DNA from: Paracoccus sp. (in: a-proteobacteria)
GTDB lineage: Bacteria; Pseudomonadota; Alphaproteobacteria; Rhodobacterales; Rhodobacteraceae
Length of the DNA: 49,870 nt
NCBI RefSeq assembly: GCF_030536915.1
Contig: NZ_JAUNPC010000001.1
Span: 40,363-90,232, forward strand
Reading direction: 5' to 3'
Shown here piece by piece: positions 36,228 to 45,095 of this stretch (positions are counted from its first letter, which is position 1; each line of letters starts with the position of its first letter). A model generated the notes under the pieces. That model ran no database searches, had not been told where the DNA came from, and saw nothing but the letters and a program-made list of their open reading frames with translations. The translations under genes and the position numbers were made by a program.

Positions 36228-37502
36228 TCAGGCGTTCATCGATTCGAAGAAGTCGGCATTGGTCTTGGTCTGCTTCAGCTTCGAGATCAGGAACTCGATC
36301 GCATCCGTCGTGCCCATCGGGTTCAGGATGCGACGCAGCAGATAGGTCTTCTGCAGATCCTTCTGATCCACGAGCAGCTCCTCCTTGCGGGTACCCGACT
36401 TGAGAATGTCCATGGCCGGGAACACCCGCTTGTCGGCGACCTTCCGATCCAGCACGATCTCGCTGTTGCCGGTGCCCTTGAACTCCTCGAAGATCACTTC
36501 GTCCATGCGGCTGCCGGTGTCGATCAGGGCCGTCGCAATGATCGTCAGCGAGCCGCCTTCCTCGATATTCCGCGCAGCGCCAAAGAACCGCTTGGGCCGC
36601 TGCAACGCATTTGCATCGACACCGCCGGTCAGCACCTTGCCCGAGGAGGGCACGACCGTGTTGAACGCCCGTCCCAAGCGCGTGATCGAATCCAGCAGGA
36701 TCACCACATCCCGCTTGTGTTCCACCAGCCGTTTTGCCTTCTCGATCACCATCTCGCTGACAGCAACATGCCGGGTGGCCGGTTCGTCGAAAGTCGAGGA
36801 AATCACCTCGCCCTTGACCGAGCGCTGCATGTCCGTGACTTCCTCGGGCCGCTCGTCGATCAGCAGCACGATGAGATAGCATTCCGGATGATTTTTCTCA
36901 ATCGAATGCGCTATATTCTGCAACAGCACCGTTTTCCCGGTCCGCGGCGGCGCCACGATCAATGACCGCTGCCCTTTCCCGATCGGCGCCACCAGATCGA
37001 TGATGCGGGCCGAGCGATCCTTGACCGTCGGATCCTCCAGTTCCATCCGCAACCGCTCGTTGGGATAAAGCGGAGTCAGGTTGTCGAAGGCCACCTTGTG
37101 GCGGGCCTTCTCTGGACTCTCGAAGTTGATCTTCTCGGCCTTTGTCAGCGCAAAGTAACGCTCGTTCTCGCCCGGTGCCCGAATCACGCCCTCGACCGTG
37201 TCACCGGTGCGCAGGCTGTGCTGACGGATCATGTCAGGGCTGACATAGATGTCATCAGGGCCGGGTAGATAATTCGCCTCGGGCGAGCGCAGGAAGCCGA
37301 AGCCGTCCTGCACGACCTCCAGCACGCCATCGCCGCCAATCTCGAAGCCTTCCTCGGCATGCTCCTTCAGCAGCGAGAACATCATCTCGCCCTTCCGCAT
37401 GGTGGAAGCGTTCTCGATCTCCCATTCCTCGGCGATAGACAGCAGGTCGGCGGGGCTCTTGGCCTTCAGGTCGGCGAGGTTGAGGCGTTCTTCGGTCATC
37501 AT
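36228..37502 (-). CDS. rho: Transcription termination factor Rho
   Basis: Hexameric RNA helicase that terminates transcription. From ATG 37502 the product is 424 residues (or 423 from the ATG next to it), starting [17 protein letters not shown], the usual Rho start. The frame is open 29 codons further upstream, but that segment is Pro/Ala/Arg-rich and atypical. Visible motifs: RNA-binding domain with [13 protein letters not shown], Walker [26 protein letters not shown] and [15 protein letters not shown]. It lies between hemJ and mnmE on the same strand. The ribosome binding site is weak. Confidence 0.95.
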   Translation of the reverse strand: MMTEERLNLADLKAKSPADLLSIAEEWEIENASTMRKGEMMFSLLKEHAEEGFEIGGDGVLEVVQDGFGFLRSPEANYLPGPDDIYVSPDMIRQHSLRTGDTVEGVIRAPGENERYFALTKAEKINFESPEKARHKVAFDNLTPLYPNERLRMELEDPTVKDRSARIIDLVAPIGKGQRSLIVAPPRTGKTVLLQNIAHSIEKNHPECYLIVLLIDERPEEVTDMQRSVKGEVISSTFDEPATRHVAVSEMVIEKAKRLVEHKRDVVILLDSITRLGRAFNTVVPSSGKVLTGGVDANALQRPKRFFGAARNIEEGGSLTIIATALIDTGSRMDEVIFEEFKGTGNSEIVLDRKVADKRVFPAMDILKSGTRKEELLVDQKDLQKTYLLRRILNPMGTTDAIEFLISKLKQTKTNADFFESMNA

Positions 37503-37619
37503 GTCACCATGCGCCGGATCGGCCCGGGCCGGGCGCTGCGGCATGCTCATGTCGGATGGATTCGCCCCGGACGGGGCACGCCACGGCACATAGGCCTTAA
37601 CTGCGCTTGAGTCAAATCT

Positions 37620-38069
37620 TCAGAACTTCACGATCACCGACAACACGATGACCACCATCAGCAAGGTGGGCACTTCGTTCATCAGCCGATAGTGCCGGCC
37701 TGGCGATCCTTCGCTGCGCGACAGCTTCTTCCGCTCGACCATCAGCCAGTGATGGAAGACGGTCATGCCGATCACGGCAAGAGCCTTGGTCCATGGCCAG
37801 GCCATCGACCAGTCCACGATGCCCGGCGTGAACACCAGCGCAAGCCCCGCAAGCCATGTCGCGATGGATGCGGGGCCCATGATGAACCGCAGCAGCTTGT
37901 ATTCCATGATCTGAAGGCTGTCGCGCGGCTCTCCGGCCGTGGTCCCGCGCTCGGCATGATAAACGAACAGCCTCGGCAGATAGAACAGGCCTGCCATCCA
38001 GGAAATCACCGCCATGACATGGAACGCCTTGATCCATGGGTAAGCAGTGCCAAGCCAATCGGTGATCAT
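37620..38069 (-). CDS. hemJ: Protoporphyrinogen IX oxidase HemJ
   Basis: Membrane haem-synthesis enzyme that oxidises protoporphyrinogen IX. The 149 residues form four hydrophobic helices, with the family motifs WIKAFHVMAVISWMAGLFYLPRLFVYH and TVFHHWLMVERKKL; the two conserved His residues are in FHVMAV and the FHHW segment. It is the gene closest to the putative origin on its left side and reads away from it. A longer overlapping frame starting at 38214 is a shadow. Confidence 0.93.
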   Translation of the reverse strand: MITDWLGTAYPWIKAFHVMAVISWMAGLFYLPRLFVYHAERGTTAGEPRDSLQIMEYKLLRFIMGPASIATWLAGLALVFTPGIVDWSMAWPWTKALAVIGMTVFHHWLMVERKKLSRSEGSPGRHYRLMNEVPTLLMVVIVLSVIVKF

Positions 38070-38220
38070 GCGCCATCTCCTTTGCCATCTTATCCTTAAG
38101 AAAGGAAAGATAAGAAAGGTAGATGTGGTGGTAGGGGCTGTGGACTTCGGAAGACACGCTTTTCACGCGATTCAATCCACCGAATCCGCCTGTGGGAAAA
38201 TCCTGTGGGAGCATCTCCCT

Positions 38221-38266
38221 TTACCTCAATATAACTTAATATATTCAATATTTTGAAATACAAATC
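38221..38266. other. AT-rich duplex-unwinding candidate
   Basis: A stretch made almost wholly of A and T (TATAACTTAATATATTCAAT and TTTTGAAATA) in a G+C-rich chromosome. It lies five bases before the first perfect DnaA box, the arrangement expected of a DNA-unwinding element in oriC. Confidence 0.7.
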
Positions 38267-38271
38267 CACCC

Positions 38272-38451
38272 TGTGGATAACCCTGTTAATCCACAAGGCC
38301 GGGATGACTTCGGGACAACTTGTCTTCCTGTGGATGAATCCCTCATGTTCGCCTTCTGTCTCATGTCCTGATCCACAACCCTCAAGCGGTCAGCAATTGT
38401 CCCCTGTCATCGCCTTCCTCCCGCCCCGGTTTTGCACCGCGGTTATCCACA
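38272..38451. promoter_or_regulatory. DnaA box cluster
   Basis: Perfect boxes are at 38272-38280 (reverse) and 38443-38451 (forward). Single-mismatch boxes are TAATCCACA at 38287-38295, TGTGGATGA at 38329-38337 (reverse) and TGATCCACA at 38369-38377. A weaker copy, TGTGGGAAA, lies at 38191-38199, left of the AT-rich stretch. Confidence 0.8.
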
Positions 38452-38517
38452 GCCGTGGTCCTTCCCCTTGAATTGTACGCGGGCTAGACAGATGTGGCAG
38501 GGCGGCGAGGATGCGGA

Positions 38518-39393
38518 ATGAACCACGGCACAGCGTCGATGATGGCGGATCGGCAGGATCACGGGGCAGCGCAGGTGCCGCTGGCCGGGGTGATCGGCTG
38601 GCCCGTGGCCCATTCGCGCTCGCCCGTACTGCATGGGCACTGGCTGCAGCGGCACGGGCTGCGCGGCCATTACGTGCCGCTTGCCGTTAAACCCGAACAT
38701 CTTGCGCAAGTCCTGCGGTCCCTGCCGTGCATGGGCTTCGTCGGCGCAAACGTCACCATCCCGCACAAGGAGGCCGTGCTGGCGCTGGCTGATGTCGTCA
38801 CCGACCGCGCGGCCCTGATCGGGGCGGCCAACACGCTGATCTTTCGTACCGACGGCCGCATCCACGCCGACAACACCGACGGCGAGGGCTTCATCGCCAA
38901 CCTGATGCAGCAGGCGCCGCACTGGCAGCCCTCCTCCGGTTCGGCCGCCATCATCGGCGCGGGGGGCGCCGCGCGGGCCGTGGTTGCGGCGCTTCTGGAC
39001 CAGGGTGTGCCCGAACTGCGGATCGCCAACCGTTCCCGCGAGCGTGCCGAGCGTATCCGCGAGGATTTCGGCGCGCGCGTCACCGTCCATGACTGGTCGG
39101 ACGCGGGCGGGATGCTGGAGGGTGCCGGAACCGTCGTGAACACCACCTCCATGGGCATGGAGGGCCAGCCCCCCCTGCAGGTTCCCTTGGACCGGCTGTC
39201 GCCCGATGCATTGGTGACGGACCTTGTCTATACGCCCTTGGACACGGATTTCCTCCGCGCCGCCCGCGCGCGCGGCTGCGTCACGGTGGACGGCCTCGGG
39301 ATGCTGCTGCACCAGGCGGCACCGGGGTTCGAGCGCTGGTTCGGCGTCAGACCCCAGGTCGATGACGCCCTGCGCGCGGCGGTGTCGGGATGA
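38518..39393 (+). CDS. aroE: Shikimate dehydrogenase
   Basis: NADP-dependent enzyme that reduces 3-dehydroshikimate in aromatic amino acid synthesis. From ATG 38518 the product is 291 residues. The substrate-binding SRSPVLHGHWL, NVTIPHKEAVL (with catalytic Lys) and DNTDGEGF are present, followed by the nucleotide fold GAGGAARAVVAALL and NRSRERAE. The start is preceded by GAGG at suitable distance; an ATG further in is possible. It is the first gene right of the putative origin and overlaps coaE by four bases. Confidence 0.95.
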   Translation: MNHGTASMMADRQDHGAAQVPLAGVIGWPVAHSRSPVLHGHWLQRHGLRGHYVPLAVKPEHLAQVLRSLPCMGFVGANVTIPHKEAVLALADVVTDRAALIGAANTLIFRTDGRIHADNTDGEGFIANLMQQAPHWQPSSGSAAIIGAGGAARAVVAALLDQGVPELRIANRSRERAERIREDFGARVTVHDWSDAGGMLEGAGTVVNTTSMGMEGQPPLQVPLDRLSPDALVTDLVYTPLDTDFLRAARARGCVTVDGLGMLLHQAAPGFERWFGVRPQVDDALRAAVSG

Positions 39394-39992
39394 GCTTCCG
39401 GCTCGGCCTCACCGGCGGCATCGGCATGGGCAAGACCACCACCGCCGCGATGTTCGCAAGCCGCGGCGTCCCGATCTGGGATGCCGACGCCGCCGTTCAC
39501 CGGCTTTACGCGGCAGGCGGTGCCGCGGTCGAACCTGTCGGGGCAGCCTTCCCCTCGGCGCTCGGCCCCGATGGCATCGACCGCACCGTGCTGAAACGCC
39601 TGCTCGCCGAGGACCCGTCGCGCCTCGCGCAACTCGAAGCCATCGTCCACCCCCTTGTCGCGGCCGATCGGCAGGCCTTCATCGCGGCAAATGCCGATGA
39701 GCCGGTCGTGCTGCTCGATATCCCGCTGCTGTTCGAAACGGGGGCAGAGGCGCAGATGGACGGCGTCGCCGTCGTCTCTGCCCCGACCGAGGTTCAGCGC
39801 GCCCGTGTCCTGTCCCGTTCCGGCATGGATGAAGCGACGCTTGACCTGATCCTGTCGCGCCAGATGGTGGACGCCGACCGCCGTGCCCGCGCGACCTGGA
39901 TCATCCCCACCGCGACATTGGCCGAGGCGGAAGCCGCCGTGGACGCCATCCTTGCCGAAATCGCCGCCCGAAAGACCAGGACCCATGCGTGA
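39390..39992 (+). CDS. coaE: Dephospho-CoA kinase
   Basis: Phosphorylates dephospho-CoA, the last step of coenzyme A synthesis. The 200-residue protein has [18 protein letters not shown] as P-loop, [13 protein letters not shown] and [11 protein letters not shown], all characteristic. It overlaps aroE by four bases and dnaQ by eight; the aroE-coaE-dnaQ order beside the origin is common in alphaproteobacteria. Confidence 0.96.
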   Translation: MSFRLGLTGGIGMGKTTTAAMFASRGVPIWDADAAVHRLYAAGGAAVEPVGAAFPSALGPDGIDRTVLKRLLAEDPSRLAQLEAIVHPLVAADRQAFIAANADEPVVLLDIPLLFETGAEAQMDGVAVVSAPTEVQRARVLSRSGMDEATLDLILSRQMVDADRRARATWIIPTATLAEAEAAVDAILAEIAARKTRTHA

Positions 39993-40692
39993 GATCGTCC
40001 TCGACACCGAAACCACCGGCTTCGATCCCGACACTGGCGACCGCATCGTCGAGATCGGCGCTGTCGAGCTGATGAACCACCTGCCCACCAGCCAGCATTT
40101 CCACGTCTACATCAATCCCGAACGCGACATGCCGGCCGATGCCTTTGCCGTCCACGGGCTTTCGACCGAGTTCCTGTCCGACAAGCCACGCTTCGCGGAA
40201 GTGGCCGGCGATTTCATCGCCTTCGTCCAGGATGCCCCGCTGGTCATCCACAATGCGGCCTTCGACATGAAGTTCCTGAACGCGGAACTGCGCCGCGCCG
40301 GCCATCCCACGATGCCGATGTCCCGGGCACTCGACACCGTGGCGATGGCGCGGGGGAAGTTTCCGGGCGCGCCGGTGTCGCTGGACGCGCTTTGCCGGCG
40401 CTGGGGGATCGACAATTCCAACCGCACCCTGCACGGCGCGCTTCTGGACAGCCAGCTTCTGGCCGAGGTTTATCTGGAACTGATCGGCGGCCGCCAGCCC
40501 GACTTGGTGCTGGTGCCGCAGGCCGAGGCCCGCGCGGCCGACGGCGCCGCCTCGGATCCTGTCCGCCCGCGCGCCCCGCGTCCGGCGGCGCTGCCCCCCC
40601 GCATCACCGCCGCCGAGCGACAGGCCCATGCCGCCTTTGTCGAACGGATCGGCGCCAAGGCCCTGTGGTCGCGCCATGCGCCGGCGGGCTGA
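39985..40692 (+). CDS. dnaQ: DNA polymerase III epsilon subunit (proofreading exonuclease)
   Basis: 3'-5' exonuclease of the replicative polymerase. From ATG 39985 the product is 235 residues. ExoI is DTETTGFD, Exo[12 protein letters not shown] and ExoIII-epsilon [10 protein letters not shown] (with the His of the HxAxxD form). The last 60 residues are a Pro/Ala-rich linker and a short helix likely to bind the alpha subunit. The frame is open 34 codons upstream but that part lies within coaE. Confidence 0.95.
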   Translation: MREIVLDTETTGFDPDTGDRIVEIGAVELMNHLPTSQHFHVYINPERDMPADAFAVHGLSTEFLSDKPRFAEVAGDFIAFVQDAPLVIHNAAFDMKFLNAELRRAGHPTMPMSRALDTVAMARGKFPGAPVSLDALCRRWGIDNSNRTLHGALLDSQLLAEVYLELIGGRQPDLVLVPQAEARAADGAASDPVRPRAPRPAALPPRITAAERQAHAAFVERIGAKALWSRHAPAG

Positions 40693-40713
40693 TCCCCGCC
40701 CCGGGCCTTTCCC

Positions 40714-41613
40714 ATGATCGGCTACCTGCGCGAATCCTGGTCCTTCGTCGCCGCCCTGTTCGAGCGTATGGACAAGATCCACATGGGTCTGATCGCCGCC
40801 GGGGTGGCCTTTTACGCCATGTTCGCCGTCTTTCCCGGCCTTGCCGCCCTGATCGCCCTCTGGGGCCTCTGGTTCGATCCGGCGATCATCCAGGAATACG
40901 ACCGCTACGTGGACGAATTCGTGCCCGGCCAGGCCGCGGAGATCCTGCACGCCCAGATCGACGCCCTGACCTCGGGCGGGCGCACGCAGCTTGGCTGGGC
41001 CTCGGCGATCTCTTTCGTGATCGCCACCGTCGCGGCGCGGGCTGGGGTGGATGCGCTGGTGCGCGGGCTGAACGCGGCTTACGGGGTGCGCTCGCATTCC
41101 ACGATCGTGGGCTTCGTGCTGGCCTATGCGCTGACGCTGGCCATCGTGGGGGTGGTGATCCTCGGGCTTGCCACCATCGTGATCGTGCCGCTGGCCTTCA
41201 ATTTCATGGAACATGGGCCGCTGCGAAGCTGGCTGATCGGCGTGACGCCTTGGGTCGCCATGTTCCTGATCGTGATCATCGGCATCGGCATCCTTTACCG
41301 CTACGGCCCGAACGTGAAGAGACCGCGCACCCGCATCTTCACCTGGGGGGCGCTGTTCGCGGCCCTTGCCTGGGCCGCGGCCTCGGTGGCCTTTTCGCTC
41401 TATCTGGCGCGGTTCGACAGCTACAACCGCATCTACGGGTCCATCGGTGCGGTTGTGGCGCTGCTGATGTGGTTCTATCTGGCCGGTTTCTCGGTGATGA
41501 TGGGCGCGCTCATCAATGTCGAGATGGACCGCCACAAGCGGCTGGTGCAGGCGCGCAAGGCCCGCACGCTGGCGCGCCGGATGGCTGAAAAGCGCAAGCA
41601 GGACGCGGGCTGA
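40714..41613 (+). CDS. YihY/BrkB-family inner membrane protein
   Basis: A 299-residue integral membrane protein with about six hydrophobic helices, including GLIAAGVAFYAMFAVFPGLAALIALWGLW and the C-terminal IGAVVALLMWFYLAGFSVMMGALINVE, both hallmarks of the YihY family (formerly called ribonuclease BN in error). Function is not established. It follows dnaQ by 21 bases and has a charged cytoplasmic tail rich in Arg and Lys. Its end lies six bases from the convergent kinase gene. Confidence 0.88.
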   Translation: MIGYLRESWSFVAALFERMDKIHMGLIAAGVAFYAMFAVFPGLAALIALWGLWFDPAIIQEYDRYVDEFVPGQAAEILHAQIDALTSGGRTQLGWASAISFVIATVAARAGVDALVRGLNAAYGVRSHSTIVGFVLAYALTLAIVGVVILGLATIVIVPLAFNFMEHGPLRSWLIGVTPWVAMFLIVIIGIGILYRYGPNVKRPRTRIFTWGALFAALAWAAASVAFSLYLARFDSYNRIYGSIGAVVALLMWFYLAGFSVMMGALINVEMDRHKRLVQARKARTLARRMAEKRKQDAG

Positions 41614-41619
41614 CGGCGG

Positions 41620-43395
41620 TCAGTGCTGCGCCCCTTCGCGCGCGGCCGATGTCAGCACTACCCTGCGCTCCTCCGGCTCGCGCAGCGAATGATGCGTATC
41701 GGGCGTGAAGCGCATGTGCAGCGTGAAGACGTCGTCGGTTGCCGTCACCTCGGTCTCGGTGTCAAGCTGCATCGCGAAGGCTTCGATCAACTGGCTGCCA
41801 AGGCCGGTGCCCTCCAGGCTGTTCAGCGGCTGGCCCAGCGAATTCTCGATCGTCAGCACCGCGTTGCCTTCGTCATCCACCCGCAACTGCACCCGGACCC
41901 AGGCCCGTTCCTGTCCTTCAGCCTTTCCGGCGTATTTGAGCGCGTTGGTGAAGGCCTCGGTGGTCAGCAAGGTCAGCGGCACCGCCTGGTCGGGCAGCAG
42001 CACCAGCGGGTCAAGCTGGGTGTCGATCTGGATCGACTGGTCGTTGACGACGGTTGCCGTGGACATCTGCCCGATGATGTCGCGGATCAGGCGGTCGGCC
42101 TCGACCGAATCCAGATGCTCGGCCTGGTAGAGGTTCTTGTAGATCGTCGCCAGCGACGCCACCCGGTCCTGCACCGACCGCAGGACCCGCTTGGCGTCGG
42201 TGTCGTCGATCATCCGCCCCTGCATGTTGATGATCGAGGCGATCAGTTGCAGGTTGTTCTTGACCCGGTGATGGACCTCTTTCAGCAGCACCGTCTTTTC
42301 GGCGACGACTTCCTCCATCGCCGCCTCGTCGCGGATCAGGATGCGGGCCATGTTGTGAAATGTCTCGCTGACGTCGCGGATCTCGCCCGGCGCGCCTTCC
42401 AGGATCGGGGGCGGGGCGTCGCGGTTGCCCAGGGCAAAGCGGCGCATCTGGCTTCGCAATTCGCGCACATGGCGCAGCACCAGCCGATAGACCGCGAAAT
42501 AGGCTACGGCGAGCGATACCGCCCATAGGGCAACGGGGAACAGCACGGCAGCCAGCCGCGATACCGTCAGCCCGGCAATGCCGGTCAGCTGCGGGCTCCA
42601 GCTGCCCAGTGCGTAGACCAGGTCGGGCACCACCGCGACGACCGAGAACACCCGCTGCTCGCCCGAGTTCGAGATGCCGCTGAAGGTCGTGTCCGTCAGC
42701 GGGATCAGCGCATCCAGCGTCATGCCTTTCGGCAGGATCGCGGCGGGATCGTTGTCGCTTTCGAAATCGCCCACAAGCGACTGGCCCGCGCTGTTGAAGG
42801 TCAGGATGCGGGCGCCGTCCGACCAGTAGGCCGTCGCATGGGTCGAACGCAGCAGGTCATGCGACAGGGACACTGCGACATAGCCCAGCAGGTCCTGTTC
42901 GCGGTAAAGCGGCTGCGACACGATCACCACCGACTGCCCCGAAGCCCGCCCATTCGCCGAGGCAGTGATCAGCGTTCCCGGTTCGCGCATGAACTGCAGG
43001 AAATGCGGCGAGTTGCCAAGGTCCACGACCCCGTCCGCAGAGGAACAGGCGTTGCGGCCCGTGGTGTCGGTGAAGCCGGCATAAACAAAGGTCGCGCTGC
43101 GCTGGACGAAATCGCGCATCATCTCGGAACAGGCGGCCGGATCGCCCAGAAGCGTCAGCACCGAACTGCCAAGCGCATCCGCCGTCCCGATCGCGCCCTG
43201 CAGCAGCGCCCGTTCACCCGCGGCGGCGGCGGCGGTGCGTCCCTGGATGGCGATCTCGGACGACCGCTCGGCTTCGCGCGACAGATGCAGCGTCTGCAGG
43301 ATCGAGATCATCCCGATGGGCAGGATCGCGATGCTCAGCAGCATCCCCAGCCGGAACCCCAGTGTCCGGGTGAAGGACGCGCCCTTTCCCAGCAT
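41620..43395 (-). CDS. HisKA_2/HWE-type sensor histidine kinase, general stress response
   Basis: A 591-residue membrane kinase. One helix near residues 15-35, a periplasmic sensor of about 240 residues with a Cache-like look (FVYAGFTDTTGRNACSS, QPLYREQDLLGYVAVSLS), a second helix near 280-305, a HAMP-like linker, and the HisKA_2 dimerisation motif LLKEVHHRVKNNLQLIASI (phospho-acceptor His375 or His376), then an ATPase domain (PDQAVPLTLLTTEAFTNALKYA, GTGLGSQLIEAF). By position, next to ecfG and phyR, it probably phosphorylates PhyR; two outer Cys residues (Cys89, Cys117) could be sensing or structural. It lies 12 bases after ecfG on the same strand. Confidence 0.88.
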   Translation of the reverse strand: MLGKGASFTRTLGFRLGMLLSIAILPIGMISILQTLHLSREAERSSEIAIQGRTAAAAAGERALLQGAIGTADALGSSVLTLLGDPAACSEMMRDFVQRSATFVYAGFTDTTGRNACSSADGVVDLGNSPHFLQFMREPGTLITASANGRASGQSVVIVSQPLYREQDLLGYVAVSLSHDLLRSTHATAYWSDGARILTFNSAGQSLVGDFESDNDPAAILPKGMTLDALIPLTDTTFSGISNSGEQRVFSVVAVVPDLVYALGSWSPQLTGIAGLTVSRLAAVLFPVALWAVSLAVAYFAVYRLVLRHVRELRSQMRRFALGNRDAPPPILEGAPGEIRDVSETFHNMARILIRDEAAMEEVVAEKTVLLKEVHHRVKNNLQLIASIINMQGRMIDDTDAKRVLRSVQDRVASLATIYKNLYQAEHLDSVEADRLIRDIIGQMSTATVVNDQSIQIDTQLDPLVLLPDQAVPLTLLTTEAFTNALKYAGKAEGQERAWVRVQLRVDDEGNAVLTIENSLGQPLNSLEGTGLGSQLIEAFAMQLDTETEVTATDDVFTLHMRFTPDTHHSLREPEERRVVLTSAAREGAQH

Positions 43396-43407
43396 GGCCC
43401 CGCGCCT

Positions 43408-43998
43408 TCAGCGGGAAACGGGGTGGTTCACCGCCATCACGGCCAGGGTCGCGCGGTCGGTCATGTCAAGTTCCTCGCCCTCGGCCATCTGCAGCAGTTC
43501 GGCCAGACGCCGGCGGCCGCGATTGGCGCGCGACTTGACGGTGCCCACGGCCACGCCGGTCATGTTGGCGGCTTCCTCATAGGAAAAGCCCGATCCGCCG
43601 ACAAGGATCAGCGCCTCGCGCTGCTCGTCGGGAAGCTGGGCAAAGGCCACCTTGAAGTCGTTCATCGCCAGCCGTCCGTCATGTTCGGGGCGGGTCGCCT
43701 GCCGGGCGGCATGGATGCCATCGGTGTCGCTGACCTCGCGCCGGGTCTTGCGGCGGGCGGAATAGAAGGTGTTGCGCAGGATCGTGAACAGCCAGGCGCG
43801 CAGGTTGGTGCCGGCCTGAAACTTCTCGATGTTGGTCCAGGCCTTGACGATGGTATCCTGCACGAGGTCGTCGGCGGAGGCGCTTTCGCGGGTCAGCGAC
43901 AGGGCAAAGGCCCTTAACGCGGGCAGATGATCCACCAGCTCGCTGCGGGGGTCGGGACCGGACTGGGCCCTGCTATCGGCCGCTCTGGACATCCGCAT
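43408..43998 (-). CDS. ecfG: General stress response ECF sigma factor EcfG
   Basis: ECF sigma factor (sigma 2 region LRAFALSLTRESASADDLVQDTIVKAW, FQAGTNLRAWLFTILRN, and sigma 4 region LPDEQREALILVGGSGFSYEEAANMTGVAVGTVKSRANRGRRRL). Sequence and locus match EcfG, held inactive by NepR until PhyR binds NepR. The chosen ATG at 43998 overlaps the nepR stop as TGATG, indicating coupled translation of anti-sigma and sigma; a GTG one codon upstream is the alternative. 196 residues, typical size. Confidence 0.93.
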   Translation of the reverse strand: MRMSRAADSRAQSGPDPRSELVDHLPALRAFALSLTRESASADDLVQDTIVKAWTNIEKFQAGTNLRAWLFTILRNTFYSARRKTRREVSDTDGIHAARQATRPEHDGRLAMNDFKVAFAQLPDEQREALILVGGSGFSYEEAANMTGVAVGTVKSRANRGRRRLAELLQMAEGEELDMTDRATLAVMAVNHPVSR

Positions 43999-44144
43999 CA
44001 CTCCTGCTCGCGCAGGCGCTCGAGAAGGATCAGAAAGCGGTCGGGGACCTCCTGCTGGGTTTCCTGCTCATAGACGCGCCGCAGATTTTCATCAATCTGC
44101 TTCTCAAGGGCGGCGCGTTTTCGTTCTTCCCGCCTCGTATTCAT
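43998..44144 (-). CDS. nepR: Anti-sigma factor NepR
   Basis: A 48-residue frame that is easy to miss. Starting MNTRREERKRAALEKQ, it carries the NepR core IDENLRRVYEQETQQEVPDR followed by FLILLERLREQE, matching the family pattern (IGxxLRxxYxxVxxExVPxRFxxLLxxL). NepR binds EcfG and is removed by phosphorylated PhyR. It lies just upstream of ecfG, sharing the TGATG junction, and is preceded 40 bases away by an EcfG-type promoter, suggesting positive feedback. The N-terminal basic tail is shorter than in some homologues. Confidence 0.92.
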   Translation of the reverse strand: MNTRREERKRAALEKQIDENLRRVYEQETQQEVPDRFLILLERLREQE

Positions 44145-44183
44145 ATATTTGTCAGTCCCGGAAATCTTGTGTGCACGTTGCCC

Positions 44184-44208
44184 AACGGCTACAGGACGTC
44201 AAGGTTCC
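44184..44208 (-). promoter_or_regulatory. EcfG-type promoter for nepR-ecfG
   Basis: On the minus strand GGAAC (44208-44204) and CGTT (44187-44184) are separated by exactly 16 bases, matching the EcfG consensus GGAAC-N16/17-CGTT. The -10 element is 39 bases ahead of the nepR start. No equivalent with correct spacing faces phyR on the plus strand. Confidence 0.85.
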
Positions 44209-44234
44209 CACGGGGATAATTTTGAGGTTACGCC

Positions 44235-45038
44235 ATGTCCGCTGCTGATCTTGCCCAATCCATCGGCCGCGAGCTGCCCTATCTGCGTCGCTATGCCCGC
44301 GCCCTGACCGGCAGTCAGACGGCGGGTGACAACTATGCCGCGGCCACGCTGGAAGCCATTCTCAGCGACCGCAGCCTGATGACGGGCGAGGAAACCCGCA
44401 TCGGGCTGTTCCGCACCTTTCACGCCATCTGGCAAAGCTCGGGCCAGCCGGTGGCCAGCGACGACCAGAACTCGCGCGAGGCCGTGGCCCAGTCGCACCT
44501 GCGCGGCCTGACTGCCAACTCGCGCGAGGCGCTGCTGCTGCGCACGATCGAGGAACTGCGCTACGACCAGATCGCCAAGATCATGCAGATCGACCAGGAA
44601 GAGGCCGAGGAACTGGTCCAGATCGCGCTGAACGAGATGGGCCGCGCCATTCGCGGCCGCGTGATGATCATCGAGGACGAGACCATCATCGCCATGGATC
44701 TCAAGGGCATCGTTCAGGCGATGGGGCACGAGGTCACGGGCGTCGCCCGCACCCATACCGCCGCCGTGGAACTCGCCTCGAACCGCCGCCCCGACCTGAT
44801 CCTTGCCGACATCCAGTTGGCCGACGGCTCGTCGGGCATCGATGCGGTGAACGAGCTGCTGGGATCCTTGGGCGACCTGCCGGTGATCTTCATCACCGCC
44901 TTCCCGGAACGGCTGCTGACCGGCGACCGTCCCGAGCCCGCGTTCCTGATCTCCAAGCCCTATTCGGAAGAGCAGGTCCGCTCGGCCGTCAGCCAGGCGA
45001 TGTTCTTCGCATCGAGCGAGGGGCTGGGCGCCGCCTGA
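44235..45038 (+). CDS. phyR: Anti-anti-sigma response regulator PhyR
   Basis: Controls the general stress response by sequestering NepR when phosphorylated. The 267-residue protein has an N-terminal sigma-like domain (about residues 1-135, with LTANSREALLLRTIEELRYDQIAKIMQID) and a C-terminal receiver (RVMIIEDETIIAMDL with acidic Glu147-Asp148, phospho-acceptor Asp192 in LADIQLADG, FITAFPERLLTG and SKPYSEEQ). The order reversed relative to ordinary regulators is diagnostic for PhyR. Ribosome binding site GAGG nine bases upstream. It is followed by a textbook terminator at 45061-45090. Confidence 0.95.
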   Translation: MSAADLAQSIGRELPYLRRYARALTGSQTAGDNYAAATLEAILSDRSLMTGEETRIGLFRTFHAIWQSSGQPVASDDQNSREAVAQSHLRGLTANSREALLLRTIEELRYDQIAKIMQIDQEEAEELVQIALNEMGRAIRGRVMIIEDETIIAMDLKGIVQAMGHEVTGVARTHTAAVELASNRRPDLILADIQLADGSSGIDAVNELLGSLGDLPVIFITAFPERLLTGDRPEPAFLISKPYSEEQVRSAVSQAMFFASSEGLGAA

Positions 45039-45060
45039 CCTTTTTTCCAGGAAATGATCA

Positions 45061-45090
45061 GGCGGCGTCCCAGCGGGCGCCGCCTTTTTT
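45061..45090 (+). terminator. Rho-independent terminator after phyR
   Basis: GGCGGCGTCC (45061-45070) pairs with GGGCGCCGCC (45075-45084), one G-U, across a four-base loop CAGC, followed by six T residues (45085-45090). It lies 22 bases after the phyR stop. Confidence 0.93.
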
Positions 45091-45095
45091 GTTCT

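Larger units (their letters stand above)
38070..38517. other. oriC: Putative chromosomal replication origin (oriC)
   Basis: This 448-base gene-free gap is the longest in the window. It combines DnaA boxes (two perfect: TGTGGATAA at 38272-38280 and TTATCCACA at 38443-38451), an AT-rich stretch at 38221-38266, and three GANTC sites (38169-38173, 38182-38186, 38336-38340) of the kind methylated by CcrM in alphaproteobacteria. Genes on both sides read away from it (hemJ-rho-mnmEG-rsmG-parAB to the left, aroE-coaE-dnaQ to the right), as expected for a bidirectional origin. parS sites lie a few kilobases away. hemE, often the neighbour of alphaproteobacterial origins, is not here. Confidence 0.8.

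Noticed and set aside
44160-44179. An EcfG promoter facing phyR
   Set aside because: GGAAA and CGTT are seen on the plus strand but the spacing is 11 bases, not 16-17.
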